Source of the DNA: Burkholderiaceae bacterium
Lineage (GTDB): Bacteria > Pseudomonadota > Gammaproteobacteria > Burkholderiales > Burkholderiaceae_E
DNA length: 64,000 nt
Reading direction: 5' to 3'
Assembly (NCBI GenBank): GCA_023954135.1
Contig: JAMLIN010000005.1
Coordinates: 107,877-171,876 of the forward strand
Shown: positions 31,001 to 40,808 of the stretch, in pieces
Layout of the letters: each line of letters begins with the position of its first letter
Position numbering within the stretch: the first letter of the stretch is position 1
Program-made: the position numbers and the translations under genes
The notes under the pieces: model-generated
The model's input: the letters and a program-made list of their open reading frames with translations, nothing else
What the model was told of the DNA's origin: nothing
Database searches by the model: none

Positions 31001-31792
31001 TCAGGACGCCGCCGAGAGTGCGCGGCGAGCCTCGGCGAACAGGGTCTCGAAGGACTCCACCACGAAGTAGCGCGACTGGAAACCGTCGATGCGGTATTCG
31101 CTCGCCATCACTTGCATGGCATCGAAGGGCAGATGCACAGCCTGCGGCGATTCGATCGCATGGCGCAGTTCCGCTGGCGACGACAGCAGGCCCGCGCCAT
31201 AGGCGCGCACGCCGTCCGCTTCGCGCACCAGGCCGAACTCGATCGTGTACCAGTACAGCCTTGCCAGCCGGCGGCGCGCCTCGTCGCCGCGCGCGCGCAG
31301 GCAGGCTTCGCCGAAGGCCGCGATGAAATCCGCGATCGCCGGGACCGCAAGCATCGGCACATGGCCGAAGAAGTCGTGGAAGATGTCGGGCTCGACGATG
31401 TAGTCGAGCTCGGTGGCGTCGCGCAGCCATACCGTCACCGGGAAGCGCCGGCAGGCGAGATGCCCGAAGAAGGCATCGTCGGGAATCAGACCCGGGACGC
31501 CGACCAGGCGCCAGCCGGTCAGCCGCGACAGGTGCGCGCCCTGTCGCTCGAGGTCCGGAATCCGCGTGCCGCAGTCGAGCGCCGCGAGCGAATCGACGAA
31601 GGCCCGGCAGGCGCGGCCGGGCAACAGCGCCGACTGGCGCTCGAACAGGTGGCGCCAGCGTCGGTGCTCGTCAGGGCGATAGGCCGCCGGATCCTGGTCG
31701 ACCCGGTAGTCGGCATGCGCTCGCGAGTAGTCGCCGCGCAACGCGTGTGCGGACCGGTCGCCGACTTCGGGCAGGAGAGGTCTGGCACCCAT
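31001..31792 (-). CDS. phhA: Phenylalanine 4-monooxygenase
   Basis: A 263-residue iron- and pterin-dependent hydroxylase that turns phenylalanine into tyrosine. The iron ligands are His139 and His144 (EPDIFHDFFGHVPML) and Glu185 (YWYTIEFGLV). Length fits bacterial single-domain enzymes without the regulatory domain. It is divergent from an Lrp-family gene, the usual arrangement for its regulator. No phhB (pterin dehydratase) is seen beside it. Confidence 0.94.
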   Translation of the reverse strand: MGARPLLPEVGDRSAHALRGDYSRAHADYRVDQDPAAYRPDEHRRWRHLFERQSALLPGRACRAFVDSLAALDCGTRIPDLERQGAHLSRLTGWRLVGVPGLIPDDAFFGHLACRRFPVTVWLRDATELDYIVEPDIFHDFFGHVPMLAVPAIADFIAAFGEACLRARGDEARRRLARLYWYTIEFGLVREADGVRAYGAGLLSSPAELRHAIESPQAVHLPFDAMQVMASEYRIDGFQSRYFVVESFETLFAEARRALSAAS

Positions 31793-31804
31793 GGTCTCGG
31801 CTCC

Positions 31805-31926
31805 GATGAATGTCTGGAAACATGAGAATGCGCCGATCGACTGAAAAATCGATTCCAGAGTTGCGGGTTTTTCGGATATCTTGAGATGAATGTTTCTTTG
31901 ATTCCATAATTCAGGAATGAATGTCT
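31805..31926. promoter_or_regulatory. Three direct repeats in the phhA-lrp intergenic region
   Basis: The motif (G/A)ATGAATGTYT occurs at 31805-31815, 31885-31895 and 31916-31926, the last two 31 bases apart (about three helical turns). A short inverted repeat ATTCC (31901-31905) / GGAAT (31914-31918) lies between them. The region is much more AT-rich than its surroundings. It is a likely control region, with binding by the divergent Lrp-family regulator as the best guess. Confidence 0.5.
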
Positions 31927-31942
31927 GTCATGGAGGTGGCCG

Positions 31943-32434
31943 ATGTCCCGTTCCGAGCTTGCCGACGCGATCGACGTGAGGATCGTCGAGGCCCTGCAGC
32001 GCGACGCCAAGCTGTCCGCCCAGGAGCTCGCCGAGCGGGTGGGCGCGTCGACGACGGTCTGCTGGCGGCGGGTGCGCCGCCTGCAGTCGGCCGGTGTGCT
32101 GCGTCGCGCGGCGATGCTTCTCGATCCGGCCCGCGCCGGAGTTCCCGAGGTGGTCTTCGCCCGCATCCGGATGTCGTCGCACCAGCCGGCGGTCACCCGG
32201 GCCTTCGAGGAGGCGATGCGGGTGCGCGAGGAAGTGCTCGAGTGCTATCCGCTGATGGGCAATGCCGACTACCAGCTGAAGGTGGCCGTGCCGGGCATCG
32301 GCGCCTACAACCGCTTCCTGCAGGACTTCCTGCTCGGGCTGGAAGGCGTGGCCAACGTGGAATCGAGCTTCGCGTTGCGCGAGGTGAAGAACGATCCGGC
32401 GCTGCCTGTCGGCCGCTTCGCCCTCGATGACTGA
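31943..32434 (+). CDS. Lrp/AsnC-family transcriptional regulator, probable phhA regulator
   Basis: A 163-residue Lrp/AsnC regulator. The N-terminal winged helix-turn-helix (DVRIVEALQRDAKLSAQELAERVGASTTVCWRRVRRL, about residues 11-47) binds DNA. The C-terminal RAM domain (MGNADYQLKVAVPGIGAYNRFL) would bind an amino acid effector and form oligomers. ATG 31943 has GGAGG 6 bases upstream. Being divergent from phhA, it probably regulates phenylalanine hydroxylation, sensing an aromatic amino acid. An alternative global Lrp role is less likely. Confidence 0.88.
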   Translation: MSRSELADAIDVRIVEALQRDAKLSAQELAERVGASTTVCWRRVRRLQSAGVLRRAAMLLDPARAGVPEVVFARIRMSSHQPAVTRAFEEAMRVREEVLECYPLMGNADYQLKVAVPGIGAYNRFLQDFLLGLEGVANVESSFALREVKNDPALPVGRFALDD

Positions 32435-32436
32435 AC

Positions 32437-32539
32437 AACGGGTCCGGATTCGAGTGCAGGGCAAGGCGGGGCGCCGCAGACAGTACGGTTGTACGGCAAG
32501 GTGCCCCAACGCGGGCATGCGCTCGAATGCGGACCCGTT
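32437..32539. repeat. Palindromic intergenic element, copy B
   Basis: Arms 32437-32457 and 32519-32539 form a 21-bp inverted repeat with two mismatches. The interior carries the copy A core in the opposite orientation (GACAGTACGGTTGTACGGCA). The arms differ from those of copy A while the core is nearly the same, which suggests selection on the core and on arm pairing. It fills the gap between the lrp stop and the uup stop, again between convergent genes. Confidence 0.8.
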
Positions 32540-32546
32540 CCTCGGT

Positions 32547-34376
32547 TCAGCCGCCGGCCTGGCGCGCCTCTAGCGCCTCCCAGCGCTCGAGCATCTCGAC
32601 GAGCAGGTGCTCGATCTCGTCGTGGCGCTGCTGGTCGGCGCGCAATGTCTCGGGGGCGTTCCTGAAGTAGTCGGGCGCGGTCATCTTCGCCTGCAGCGCC
32701 GCCTGCTCGGCTTCCAGCGCCTCGATTCTCCCCGGCAGGGCATCCAGCTCGCGCTGTTCCCTGTTGTTGAGCTTCTGCCTGGGCTTCGGGCGGGTGCCCG
32801 AAGCCGGCGTCGCCGTCGAAGCACCGGCGGCCGTGTCCGCCGGCTGGGCGGGCAGGGCGCGAGCCGGGCGCTGGCGCAGCCAGTCCTCGTAGCCGCCCAC
32901 GTATTCCCGCCAGCGGCCATCGCCCTCGGCGGCGATCGTCTGGGTCACCACGTTGTCGAGGAAGGCCCGGTCGTGGCTGACGAGCAGCAGGGTGCCTTCG
33001 TAGTCCTGCAGCGTCGACTCGAGCAGCTCGAGCGATTCCATGTCGAGATCGTTGGTCGGCTCATCGAGCACGATCAGGTTGGCCGGCTGGGCGAACAGCC
33101 GCGCCAGCAGCAGGCGATTGCGCTCGCCGCCCGACAGGCTCGCTACCGGCGAACCGGCACGCCTGGGCGAGAAGAGGAAGTCGCCGAGGTAGCTCATGAC
33201 ATGGCGGCGCTGGCCGCCGATCTCGATCCATTCGGAACCGGGGGCGATCGATTCGGCGACGCTCGCTTGCGGGTCGAGCTGGGCGCGCATCTGGTCGAAG
33301 TAGGCGATACGCAGGCCGGTGCCGAGCTCCACCCGGCCCTCGTCGGGCGCGAGCGAACCCAGCATCAGGCGCAGCAGGGTGGTCTTGCCGGCGCCATTGG
33401 GGCCGATCAAACCGATGCGATCACCGCGCTGGATCAGGGTCGAGAAGTCCCGGATCACCCAGCGTTCGCCGGTGGGCGTGTCGAAGCGCTTGCCGACCTC
33501 GGTGAGCTCGGCGACCCGCCGGCCCGAGCGGCTGCCGGCATCGAGCCGGATGCGCAGGTCGCCCTGTCGCTCGCGGCGTTGCTCGCGCTCGCGCCGCAGC
33601 GCATCGAGCCGGCGTACCCGTCCCTGGTTGCGGGTCCGGCGCGCTTCGATGCCCTTGCGGATCCAGGCTTCCTCCTGTTGCCAGAAGCGGTCGAAGCGGC
33701 GGCGACCTTCGGCTTCCACCGCGAGCTGGTCGGCCTTGAACCGTTCGTAGTCGGCGAAGTTGCCGGGATAGCTGCGCAGGGTGCCGCGGTCGAGCTCGAC
33801 GATGCGGGTCGCGACGCGATCGAGGAAGCGCCGGTCGTGCGTCACGACGACCAGGGTCGGCCCGCGCGCGAGCAGATCCTCGAGCAGGGTGATCGCATCG
33901 ATGTCGAGATGGTTGGTCGGTTCGTCGAGCAGGAGCAGGTCGGGCTCGAGCGCCAGCGCCAGTGCGAGCGCGGCGCGCTTGCGCTCGCCGCCGGAGAGCC
34001 GTTCCGGTGCCGCGTCGAGACGGGCGTCGAGCCGGTCGGCCATCGCTTCGAGCCGGGCCATCACCTGCCAGCGTTCCCGTTCGTCCGCGATCGTGCGAAT
34101 CGCGCCGCGTTCGGCGAGGCTGTCGCGCAGGGTATCGGCCGACGGCAGTGACGGCTCCTGATCGACGAGCACGCAGCGCAGTCCGTCGGCCCGCTGCAGC
34201 ACCCCGTCGTCGAGCTGGCGCCCGCCCGCGATCACCGCGAGCAGGCTGGACTTGCCGCTGCCGTTGCGCCCGATCAGGCCGATGCGCTCGCGCGCTTCGA
34301 TCGCGAAGGCGGCGCCGTCGAGCAGCGGCATGTCGCCGTGCGCGAGCTCGGCGTCGGTCAGCGTCAGGAGCGCCAT
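32547..34376 (-). CDS. uup: ABC-F family ATPase Uup
   Basis: A 609-residue soluble protein with two ABC ATPase domains and no membrane segments. Walker A motifs are GRNGSGKSS and GPNGAGKTT; signatures are LSGGERKR and LSGGERNR; Walker B ends LLLLDEPTNHLD and IVLDEPTNDLD. The C-terminal coiled coil (about residues 520-605) is the Uup-specific DNA/ribosome-binding part. ABC-F proteins act on ribosomes; Uup also limits transposon excision in E. coli. The start overlaps the end of the PhoX-like gene by 13 bases. Confidence 0.92.
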   Translation of the reverse strand: MALLTLTDAELAHGDMPLLDGAAFAIEARERIGLIGRNGSGKSSLLAVIAGGRQLDDGVLQRADGLRCVLVDQEPSLPSADTLRDSLAERGAIRTIADERERWQVMARLEAMADRLDARLDAAPERLSGGERKRAALALALALEPDLLLLDEPTNHLDIDAITLLEDLLARGPTLVVVTHDRRFLDRVATRIVELDRGTLRSYPGNFADYERFKADQLAVEAEGRRRFDRFWQQEEAWIRKGIEARRTRNQGRVRRLDALRREREQRRERQGDLRIRLDAGSRSGRRVAELTEVGKRFDTPTGERWVIRDFSTLIQRGDRIGLIGPNGAGKTTLLRLMLGSLAPDEGRVELGTGLRIAYFDQMRAQLDPQASVAESIAPGSEWIEIGGQRRHVMSYLGDFLFSPRRAGSPVASLSGGERNRLLLARLFAQPANLIVLDEPTNDLDMESLELLESTLQDYEGTLLLVSHDRAFLDNVVTQTIAAEGDGRWREYVGGYEDWLRQRPARALPAQPADTAAGASTATPASGTRPKPRQKLNNREQRELDALPGRIEALEAEQAALQAKMTAPDYFRNAPETLRADQQRHDEIEHLLVEMLERWEALEARQAGG

Positions 34377-35869
34377 GGGCCGGTGATCGCCAGGGTCAGC
34401 CCCGGCGAATAGAGATTGACGAACAGCCAGCGGCCCGCCGGATCGAAGCAGATGCCGGCGAACTCCGCGCCCCGGTAGTCGCCGGCCGGGCAGCGCTTGC
34501 CGGCGGCGGCAAGCGCGCGAGGCCCCAGCGCCGCTGCGTTGCGGGCGAAGACGAAGGCGTTGCCATCGGCATCGACGCCCATCAGGCGGTTGCCGAAGCG
34601 CCCGTCGTCGGCGATGCCGCCGCCGTCCTCGCAGAACATCAGGCGGCCGCGCGGATCGATGGCGATGTTGTCGGGATGGTGGCCGTCGACCGCCCGCTGG
34701 CCGGCGAAGATCGCGACGAGCTCGTCGCGCGCCGTGTCGAACGCCCAGAGCGCGCCGGGGCCGTGGCCCGGTTCGCCCTTCGCGTTGCGGCCGGCGGCCG
34801 TGTCGGCCATGACGACGATGCCGTCGGCGAACCACAGGCCTTCGCCCCTGGCGAGGCACAGGCCGCCTTCGGCCCAGGCCTGCCCGAAGGGGCCGCTCAC
34901 CCGCCGCTGCTCGCCACCGTCCTCGAGCGCGAGCAGGCGCGAATCGGCATCGGGGTCCGGGATGTCGATCCATTCGATCCGGTGGCGCTCGCCGGGTGAC
35001 GGCGCGCGCAGGTCGGCATTGCGCCGGTCGCGTACCCGTGCCGCCTGCAGGCGGCCGCCGGCCTCGAGGCTGCCGCGCCGGCCGCTGCGATCCCGCGGCA
35101 GATAGCGGTAGAAGCCGCTGATGCGGGACTCCCAGGAATCCTCACTGAGGTAGACATGGCCGCGCAGCGGATCGACCGCAGCCGCTTCATGGCTGAAGCG
35201 GCCCATCCCGACGATCGGCGCCCCACTGGTGCGCAGGGGGTCGGGATCGACCTCGAAGACATAGCCATGGCGCTGGCCGGTGCTCGAGGCGGTATCGAGC
35301 AGGATCTCCTCACAGCTGAGCCAGGTGCCCCAGGGCGTGACGCCGCCGGCGCAGTTGATGAGGGTACCGGCAAGGCTGGCCCTGGCCGAGACGAGGCGGC
35401 CATGCCGCACGCGCAGGCTGGTTGCGCCTCCGCCCGGCGACAGCGGCACGCTCGCGGGCATGGTGCCGCGGTCGTGGACGGCCGGTGCCGCGAAGGGCGC
35501 GCCGTCCCATTTCTCGTGGTTGCGCACCAGCAGCCATTCGTCGGTATCGGGATCGCCACCGACCACGCCCATGCCGTCATGGTTGCCGGGGCAGGGCTGG
35601 CCGTCGTCCATCGGATCGCCGGCCCAGGAGAAGCTGCGATAGCGAAAGCCGGCCGGCAGCTCCAGCAGGGTGAGTCCGGTGGCTTCGTCGATCGCGGGGA
35701 AGACCGGGCCGTAGGGCGACTCGGCCCGCCGTCCCGCCGCCGTCATGTCGCGCCGGGCGAGCAGGGCCACGTAGCGCTGCGCAAGGGCGGGCATCGGGAT
35801 GCCGGCGCCGAGGGCAAGACCGCCGAGCAGGCGTCGGCGGCCGGCGCGCGGGGCGTCGCGGCGGGTCAT
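34364..35869 (-). CDS. Tat-exported PhoX/DUF839-family phosphatase-like protein
   Basis: A 501-residue protein with a twin-arginine-type signal (AGRRRLLGGLALGAG) ending near PALAQ, so it is likely exported folded. The body matches PhoX/DUF839 proteins: GNHDGMGVV, LLVRNHEKWDG, GGVTPWGTWLSCEE, FSHEAAAVDP, VYLSEDSWESRISGFYRY and HHPDNIAIDPRGRLMFCED. PhoX members are Ca2+/Fe-dependent alkaline phosphatases, but many DUF839 proteins are uncharacterised. It lies 22 bases after rhlE and overlaps uup by 13 bases. Confidence 0.85.
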   Translation of the reverse strand: MTRRDAPRAGRRRLLGGLALGAGIPMPALAQRYVALLARRDMTAAGRRAESPYGPVFPAIDEATGLTLLELPAGFRYRSFSWAGDPMDDGQPCPGNHDGMGVVGGDPDTDEWLLVRNHEKWDGAPFAAPAVHDRGTMPASVPLSPGGGATSLRVRHGRLVSARASLAGTLINCAGGVTPWGTWLSCEEILLDTASSTGQRHGYVFEVDPDPLRTSGAPIVGMGRFSHEAAAVDPLRGHVYLSEDSWESRISGFYRYLPRDRSGRRGSLEAGGRLQAARVRDRRNADLRAPSPGERHRIEWIDIPDPDADSRLLALEDGGEQRRVSGPFGQAWAEGGLCLARGEGLWFADGIVVMADTAAGRNAKGEPGHGPGALWAFDTARDELVAIFAGQRAVDGHHPDNIAIDPRGRLMFCEDGGGIADDGRFGNRLMGVDADGNAFVFARNAAALGPRALAAAGKRCPAGDYRGAEFAGICFDPAGRWLFVNLYSPGLTLAITGPWRS

Positions 35870-35891
35870 GTGAAAGGAAAGGGCTTGCGGA

Positions 35892-37265
35892 TCAGCCGCG
35901 AGCGCCGCGATTGGGCTGGAACTCGCGACCGCGATGCCCGTCGCCACGACCGTCCTGGCGGGCCGGCGCCGGCCCGCGTCCGCGGTTGCGGCCACTGCCG
36001 GTCCCCGCGGGACGTCCGGAGCCCGCGTTGCGCGGCGCGCCGCCGGACCTCGCGGGACGCTGCCCGGTGCGAGCCCGGAACTCGCCGGGGTGCTCGGGTT
36101 CGGTCTCGGGCTTGCCCGACCAGCCGGTGTGGCCGGCGATCTCGACCTGAGGGATCGCCCGTCCGAGCAGGCGTTCGACGGCGGTGAGCAGCTTGCGCTC
36201 CTCGGGCTCGACCAGGGTGATCGCCGAGCCCGGGCTGCCGGCGCGGCCGGTGCGGCCGATCCGGTGGACATAGTCCTCGGGAACGTTGGGCAGCTCGTAG
36301 TTCACCACATGTGGCAACTGGTCGATGTCGAGGCCGCGCGCCGCGATGTCGGTGGCGACCAGCACCGGCAGGCTGCCGTCGCGAAACGCCCCCAGCGCCC
36401 GGGTGCGGGCGCCCTGGCTCTTGTTGCCGTGGATCGCCATGGCCTCGATGCCGTCGCGCCCGAGCTGCTCGGCGAGCCGGTTCGCGCCGTGCTTGGTGCG
36501 GGTGAAGACGAGCACCTGGGTCCAGCGCTGCGAACCGATCAGGTGGGAGAGCAAGGCGCGCTTCTTCGAGCGGTCGACGAGGTGGACCGACTGCTCGACG
36601 ATCTCGGCCGGCGCGTTGCGTCGCGCTACCTCGACGTTCGCCGGATCGTGCAGCAGGTCGCCGGCGAGGCGACGGATCTCGTCGGAGAAGGTGGCCGAGA
36701 ACAACAGGTTCTGGCGCTTCGCGGGCAGCAGGGCGAGCACCTTGCGGATGTCGCGGATGAAACCCATGTCGAGCATCCGGTCGGCTTCGTCGAGCACCAG
36801 GATCTCGACGCCGGACAGGTCGACGCTGCGCTGGCCGACATGGTCGAGCAGCCGGCCGGGCGTCGCCACGAGGATGTCCACCGGCGAGCGCAGGGCGGTG
36901 AACTGCGGATTGATGTTGACCCCGCCGAACATGACCATCGAGCGCAGCGGCAGGTACTTGCCGTAGGTGCGGACCGAGTCCTCGACCTGGGCCGCGAGCT
37001 CGCGCGTGGGCGTCAGGATCAGGCAGCGCGGCCGGCCCGGCTTGCTGGCGCGGCCGGCCGCGGCGAGCATGTGCAGGATCGGCAGGGTGAAGCCCGCGGT
37101 CTTGCCGGTGCCGGTCTGGGCAGCGGCAAGCAGGTCGCGTCCCTGCAATACATGGGGAATGGCCTGGCGCTGGATCGGGGTCGGCTGGCTGTAGCCGGAG
37201 TCGGCGATCGCGCGCAACAGGGGCTGCGCCAGCTTCAGGCTGGCGAAATCTGTCTGGGAATCCAT
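35892..37265 (-). CDS. rhlE: DEAD-box ATP-dependent RNA helicase, RhlE type (second copy)
   Basis: A 457-residue RNA helicase with all standard motifs: [50 protein letters not shown] and [11 protein letters not shown] Gly/Arg-rich C-terminal tail of about 85 residues follows the helicase core. It resembles the RhlE gene at 1980-3389 but differs in the N-terminus and tail, so the two are paralogues. ATG 37265 gives the family start ([10 protein letters not shown]); an ATG at 37304 is possible. It shares a strand with the PhoX-like gene and uup. Confidence 0.92.
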   Translation of the reverse strand: MDSQTDFASLKLAQPLLRAIADSGYSQPTPIQRQAIPHVLQGRDLLAAAQTGTGKTAGFTLPILHMLAAAGRASKPGRPRCLILTPTRELAAQVEDSVRTYGKYLPLRSMVMFGGVNINPQFTALRSPVDILVATPGRLLDHVGQRSVDLSGVEILVLDEADRMLDMGFIRDIRKVLALLPAKRQNLLFSATFSDEIRRLAGDLLHDPANVEVARRNAPAEIVEQSVHLVDRSKKRALLSHLIGSQRWTQVLVFTRTKHGANRLAEQLGRDGIEAMAIHGNKSQGARTRALGAFRDGSLPVLVATDIAARGLDIDQLPHVVNYELPNVPEDYVHRIGRTGRAGSPGSAITLVEPEERKLLTAVERLLGRAIPQVEIAGHTGWSGKPETEPEHPGEFRARTGQRPARSGGAPRNAGSGRPAGTGSGRNRGRGPAPARQDGRGDGHRGREFQPNRGARG

Positions 37266-37574
37266 GGGTTCGAAAGTGCTCCGCGACGGGCCCATCCGCG
37301 GCATCGGCCGGCGCTGCGAAGCGCGGACCCGATTGCCCGGGACACCAATCGAGGGACCAGTTCGGGAAAGGGAGAAAGGAGCCGGGCAGGAAGGATTGGT
37401 TGCGACACGCCCGAACCTCGTATTCTAGCGCGGATCGCCTTGCGATGCGAGCCGCCGAACGGCCCCGGAAAAGTCCGTATCGGTCGCATCGGCATCGTGG
37501 GCGGGCGGTAAACTGGGATGTCTGCTGGGCCCCCGGGGCCTGCCTGTCACGCAATCCGGACCATTCGGGAAAAG
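37266..37574. other. Divergent intergenic region, rhlE and M20 peptidase
   Basis: About 310 bases with no convincing gene. ATTCTA at 37422-37427 reads TAGAAT on the minus strand, a probable -10 box for rhlE with a leader of about 150 bases; long leaders are known in RNA helicase genes. On the plus strand TAAACT near 37509-37514 could serve the peptidase gene. Nothing else was recognised. Confidence 0.35.
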
Positions 37575-39017
37575 ATGGACCATTCCGAACTGCGTCGCTT
37601 CATCGAAGCCCGATGGCGCGACGAGCTCACCGAACGCCTCGTCGAGTACGTCCGGGTGCCTGCGAAGTCGCCCGCGTTCGATTCCTCGTGGCGCGCCCAC
37701 GGCCACCTCGAGTCGGTCGTGCGCAGCGGCCTGGCATGGGGCCGGGCGCAGGCGATCGCCGGGCTGCGGATCGAGATCGTCGCGATCGACGACCGCACGC
37801 CGTGCCTCTTCTTCGATGTTCCGGCCACCGGCGGGCGCGACGGCAGCCGCAGCGTCCTGTTCTACGGCCACCTCGACAAGCAGCCCGAGATGGAAGGCTG
37901 GCGCGAGGGCTTCGGACCCTGGCTGCCGCGCATCGAGAATGGCCGGCTCTATGGTCGGGGCAGCGCCGACGACGGCTACGCGCTGTACGCCGCGCTCACC
38001 ATCATCGCGGCGATCGATGCGCAGGGCGTCGCCCGGCCGCGCTGCGTCGGCCTGATCGAGACCAGCGAGGAAAGCGGCAGCCCCGACCTGCCCGCCTACC
38101 TCGAGATGCTCGCGCCGCGCCTGGGTGATGTCGCCCTGGTCGCGGGGCTCGACTCCGGCGCCGGCAACTACGAGCAGCTCTGGGTGACGACATCCCTGCG
38201 AGGCCTGGCCGGCGGCCTGCTGAGCGTGGAGATTCTCGATGAAGGGGTTCACTCGGGTGCCGCCAGCGGCATCGTTCCCTCCAGCTTCCGGATCGCACGC
38301 CAGCTGCTGAACCGGCTCGACGACCCCGACTCGGGCAGGGTGCTCGTCGATGCCCTGCATGCGCCGATTCCCGGCGAGCGGATCGACCAGGCCCGCACGG
38401 CCGGCGCCATTCTCGGGGATATGGTCTGGCGCCAGTTTCCCTGGGTCGGCTGCGTCCATGGCGAAGGCGCCGGCGCGCATGCCATGCCCGTCACCACCGA
38501 TCCGGTCGAGGCGATCCTGAACCGCACCTGGCGTCCGGCGCTGTCGGTGGTCGGTGCCGCCGGCCTGCCGCTGCCCGACCAGGCAGGCAATGTCCTGCGC
38601 CCGCGCACTGCGCTCAAGCTGAGCATGCGCCTGCCGCCGACCGTCGATGCGGAGCGCGCCGCCGCGGCGATGCGCAGCGTGCTCGAGCAGGCCAGTCCCT
38701 ACGGCGCCCGGGTCCGGTTCGAGCCTGACCATGTCGCCAGCGGCTGGAATGCGCCGCCGAGCGCCCCCTGGTTGGTCGACGCCGTGGATGCGGCTTCCGT
38801 TTCCTGCTTCGGACGCCCGGCGGGCTGGATCGGCGAGGGCGGCACCATCCCGTTCATGAACATGCTCGGCGAGCGCTTTCCGCAGGCCCAGTTCCTGATC
38901 ACCGGGGTGCTCGGGCCGCAGTCCAACGCCCACGGACCCAACGAGTTCCTCCACCTGGAGTACGCGACCCGGCTCACCGAAGCGGTCGCGAGCATCGTCA
39001 CCGAGGTTCCCTCATGA
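37575..39017 (+). CDS. M20-family metallopeptidase
   Basis: A 480-residue zinc hydrolase of the M20 family (dipeptidase/ArgE/CNDP-like). Metal and catalytic residues appear in order: His-x-Asp in FYGHLDKQP, Asp in [11 protein letters not shown], Glu-Glu in [10 protein letters not shown], Asp in AGLDSGAGN and His in [10 protein letters not shown]. An inserted dimerisation domain spans about residues 205-375. It probably cleaves dipeptides or N-acyl amino acids; the exact substrate is unknown. ATG 37575 follows GGGAAAAG. A VOC gene overlaps its end by 4 bases. Confidence 0.88.
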   Translation: MDHSELRRFIEARWRDELTERLVEYVRVPAKSPAFDSSWRAHGHLESVVRSGLAWGRAQAIAGLRIEIVAIDDRTPCLFFDVPATGGRDGSRSVLFYGHLDKQPEMEGWREGFGPWLPRIENGRLYGRGSADDGYALYAALTIIAAIDAQGVARPRCVGLIETSEESGSPDLPAYLEMLAPRLGDVALVAGLDSGAGNYEQLWVTTSLRGLAGGLLSVEILDEGVHSGAASGIVPSSFRIARQLLNRLDDPDSGRVLVDALHAPIPGERIDQARTAGAILGDMVWRQFPWVGCVHGEGAGAHAMPVTTDPVEAILNRTWRPALSVVGAAGLPLPDQAGNVLRPRTALKLSMRLPPTVDAERAAAAMRSVLEQASPYGARVRFEPDHVASGWNAPPSAPWLVDAVDAASVSCFGRPAGWIGEGGTIPFMNMLGERFPQAQFLITGVLGPQSNAHGPNEFLHLEYATRLTEAVASIVTEVPS

Positions 39018-39436
39018 GTCTTCGGCCCTTCCATATCGCCTTCCCGGTCCGGGACATCGCCGAGGCCCGCGCCTTCTACGGCGGCATTCTCGGCTGCCCC
39101 GAAGGCCGCAGCGATACCGACTGGGTCGACTTCGACCTGTACGGCCACCAGATCGTCGCCCACCGGGTCGGCAGCGGCGCGCCGGCGGTCGCCGGGCACA
39201 ATCCGGTCGACGGCGATTCGGTGCCGGTGCCGCACTTCGGCGTGGTCCTGTCGCTCGCCGACTGGCGCGCGCTCGCCGCTCGCCTGCGCGCGGCGGGGAT
39301 CGAGTTCGTGATCGAACCGCATGTCCGCTTCGAGGGCCAGCCCGGCGAGCAGGGCACCATGTTCTTCCTCGACCCTTCCGGCAATGCGCTGGAGTTCAAG
39401 GGCTTCGAGGATCTCGGTCAGCTCTTCGCCCGTTGA
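39014..39436 (+). CDS. VOC (glyoxalase/bleomycin-resistance fold) protein
   Basis: A 140-residue vicinal-oxygen-chelate protein. The two beta-alpha-beta-beta-beta modules start [22 protein letters not shown] and [20 protein letters not shown], and the end [16 protein letters not shown] carries the last Glu metal ligand. The first ligand is probably His7 (FHIAFP). Members include glyoxalases, dioxygenases and resistance proteins; the role is not decidable here. It is translationally coupled to the M20 gene. Confidence 0.82.
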   Translation: MSLRPFHIAFPVRDIAEARAFYGGILGCPEGRSDTDWVDFDLYGHQIVAHRVGSGAPAVAGHNPVDGDSVPVPHFGVVLSLADWRALAARLRAAGIEFVIEPHVRFEGQPGEQGTMFFLDPSGNALEFKGFEDLGQLFAR

Positions 39437-39447
39437 GCCTCGCCTTC

Positions 39448-40101
39448 ATGCGCATGCCCCAGTGGATCGCAAGGCGCCTGCCGGGCCGCGAGGAGCTCGA
39501 GCGCCATCCCTGGCTCGGACGGCTGGGGCCGCGCCTGACGCATCCGCGGCTGTGGCATGTGAACCGGCGCGGCATCGCGCTGGGCTTGGCCGTCGGCGTG
39601 TTCTTCGGCCTGCTGGTGCCGGTGGCGCAGATTCCGCTCTCGGTCGTCGCGGCGGTCTGGCTTCGCGCCAATGTCCCCACCGCGGTCGCCAGCACCCTGG
39701 TCACCAATCCGCTCACCTTCGCCCCGATCTACTGGCTGGCATACCAGGTCGGCGCCTTCGTGCTCGGCCATGAGGTGACGGCCGAGGTGCCGCAGGTGAT
39801 CGCCGATCGCGGCGTCGACGTCATCGCTCCGGTGGCCCAGGCCGGCATCGCGGGCTGGATGGCGCTCTGGTTCGACAAGGTCGTTGCCGCCGGCAAGCCG
39901 CTCGTCCTCGGGCTGGTGATCTTCGCGGTGGTCGGCAGCCTGCTCGGCTATTTCATGGTGGCCTTGTCGTGGCGCCTGCGCATCGTTCGGCAGCGGCGCC
40001 TCCGGCGCCAGCAGCGACCATGGCTGCGAACCGGGTCCGGTCCCGCAGTCCCGGGGCCGGTGCGGACAGGCGGCACGGGTCCGGCCGACTCCGGGGGTTG
40101 A
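39448..40101 (+). CDS. DUF2062 inner-membrane protein
   Basis: A 217-residue protein. A basic N-terminal segment (LPGREELERHPWLGRLGPRLTHPRLWHVNRR) is followed by membrane segments near residues 45-80 and 85-110 with VAVGVFFGLLVPVAQIP-like sequence and SNPLT-type TLVTNPLTFAPIYW. A further segment lies about residues 145-175, ending in a basic tail. This matches DUF2062 proteins, whose function is unknown. I chose ATG 39448; a TTG at 39433 overlapping the VOC stop is possible. Confidence 0.78.
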   Translation: MRMPQWIARRLPGREELERHPWLGRLGPRLTHPRLWHVNRRGIALGLAVGVFFGLLVPVAQIPLSVVAAVWLRANVPTAVASTLVTNPLTFAPIYWLAYQVGAFVLGHEVTAEVPQVIADRGVDVIAPVAQAGIAGWMALWFDKVVAAGKPLVLGLVIFAVVGSLLGYFMVALSWRLRIVRQRRLRRQQRPWLRTGSGPAVPGPVRTGGTGPADSGG

Positions 40102-40279
40102 AGGGGAAGGCCGCCCGAATCACGGGTCGGCCGCTCACCGCCGACCTGCCGCGCGAGTGAGAAAGTTCCTGACGACCGGCGCCGGGCCTGCGTATTCTTT
40201 CCGACGTTCGCGCGAGCATGCGCATCGGGCGCATGCTTGCGGCCGGCCGCCCAGGGCCGGATCGCCAGGGAGGAAACCC

Positions 40280-40789
40280 ATGCCGCCATGCGGTTCGCGC
40301 CTGCTTGCAGCATCGGCCATCGCGCTGTCGCTGACATGGTCCGGCCCGGCCAGCGCGGACAGCGGCCGCTGGACCGAATCGACTCGCCTGGTGGTCGGCA
40401 TCGAGACTCGCCTTCGGCTGCTCGCCGAAATGCCCTCGCGTGCCGAGCGTGCCGCTCGTTCCCATCTGGTCGCGATCGTCTGGCGCTATGGCGAGGACAG
40501 CGGCGCAGGGCGCCTGCCGTCGGCGCTCGACGCCCTGCGGCTGGTGCAGGTCGAGGCCCTGCTCGAGGACGGCATCGAGCGCCCCGGCGTCGGCATGCTC
40601 GTCGCGGCGATGACCGGCGGCCTGCAGCACGAGTGGCTTTACTACACCGCAGATCCGCGGGCGCTTGCGCACGCCTTCAACCGGCTCGCGGCGGATTCGC
40701 CCGACTGGCCCGTCCGCCTGCTGACGGAATTCGATCCGGCCTGGGACGCCTACTTCGCGCTGCGTCGCCGGGAATTCGCCCTGCGCTGA
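40280..40789 (+). CDS. Exported protein of unknown function, possibly DUF695-like
   Basis: A 169-residue protein. ATG 40280 has GGAGG 6 bases upstream and begins a signal peptide (LLAASAIALSLTWSGPASA) with cleavage before DSGRW. The mature part contains WRYG, a stretch of acidic helices, HEWLYYTADPRALAHAFNRL and EFDPAWDAYFALRR. The last two resemble DUF695, a domain of unknown function, but the match is from memory and weak. It converges on the asparaginase gene with 19 bases between stop codons. Confidence 0.65.
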   Translation: MPPCGSRLLAASAIALSLTWSGPASADSGRWTESTRLVVGIETRLRLLAEMPSRAERAARSHLVAIVWRYGEDSGAGRLPSALDALRLVQVEALLEDGIERPGVGMLVAAMTGGLQHEWLYYTADPRALAHAFNRLAADSPDWPVRLLTEFDPAWDAYFALRRREFALR

Positions 40790-40808
40790 ACACCGTCCCG
40801 GCGGATCG

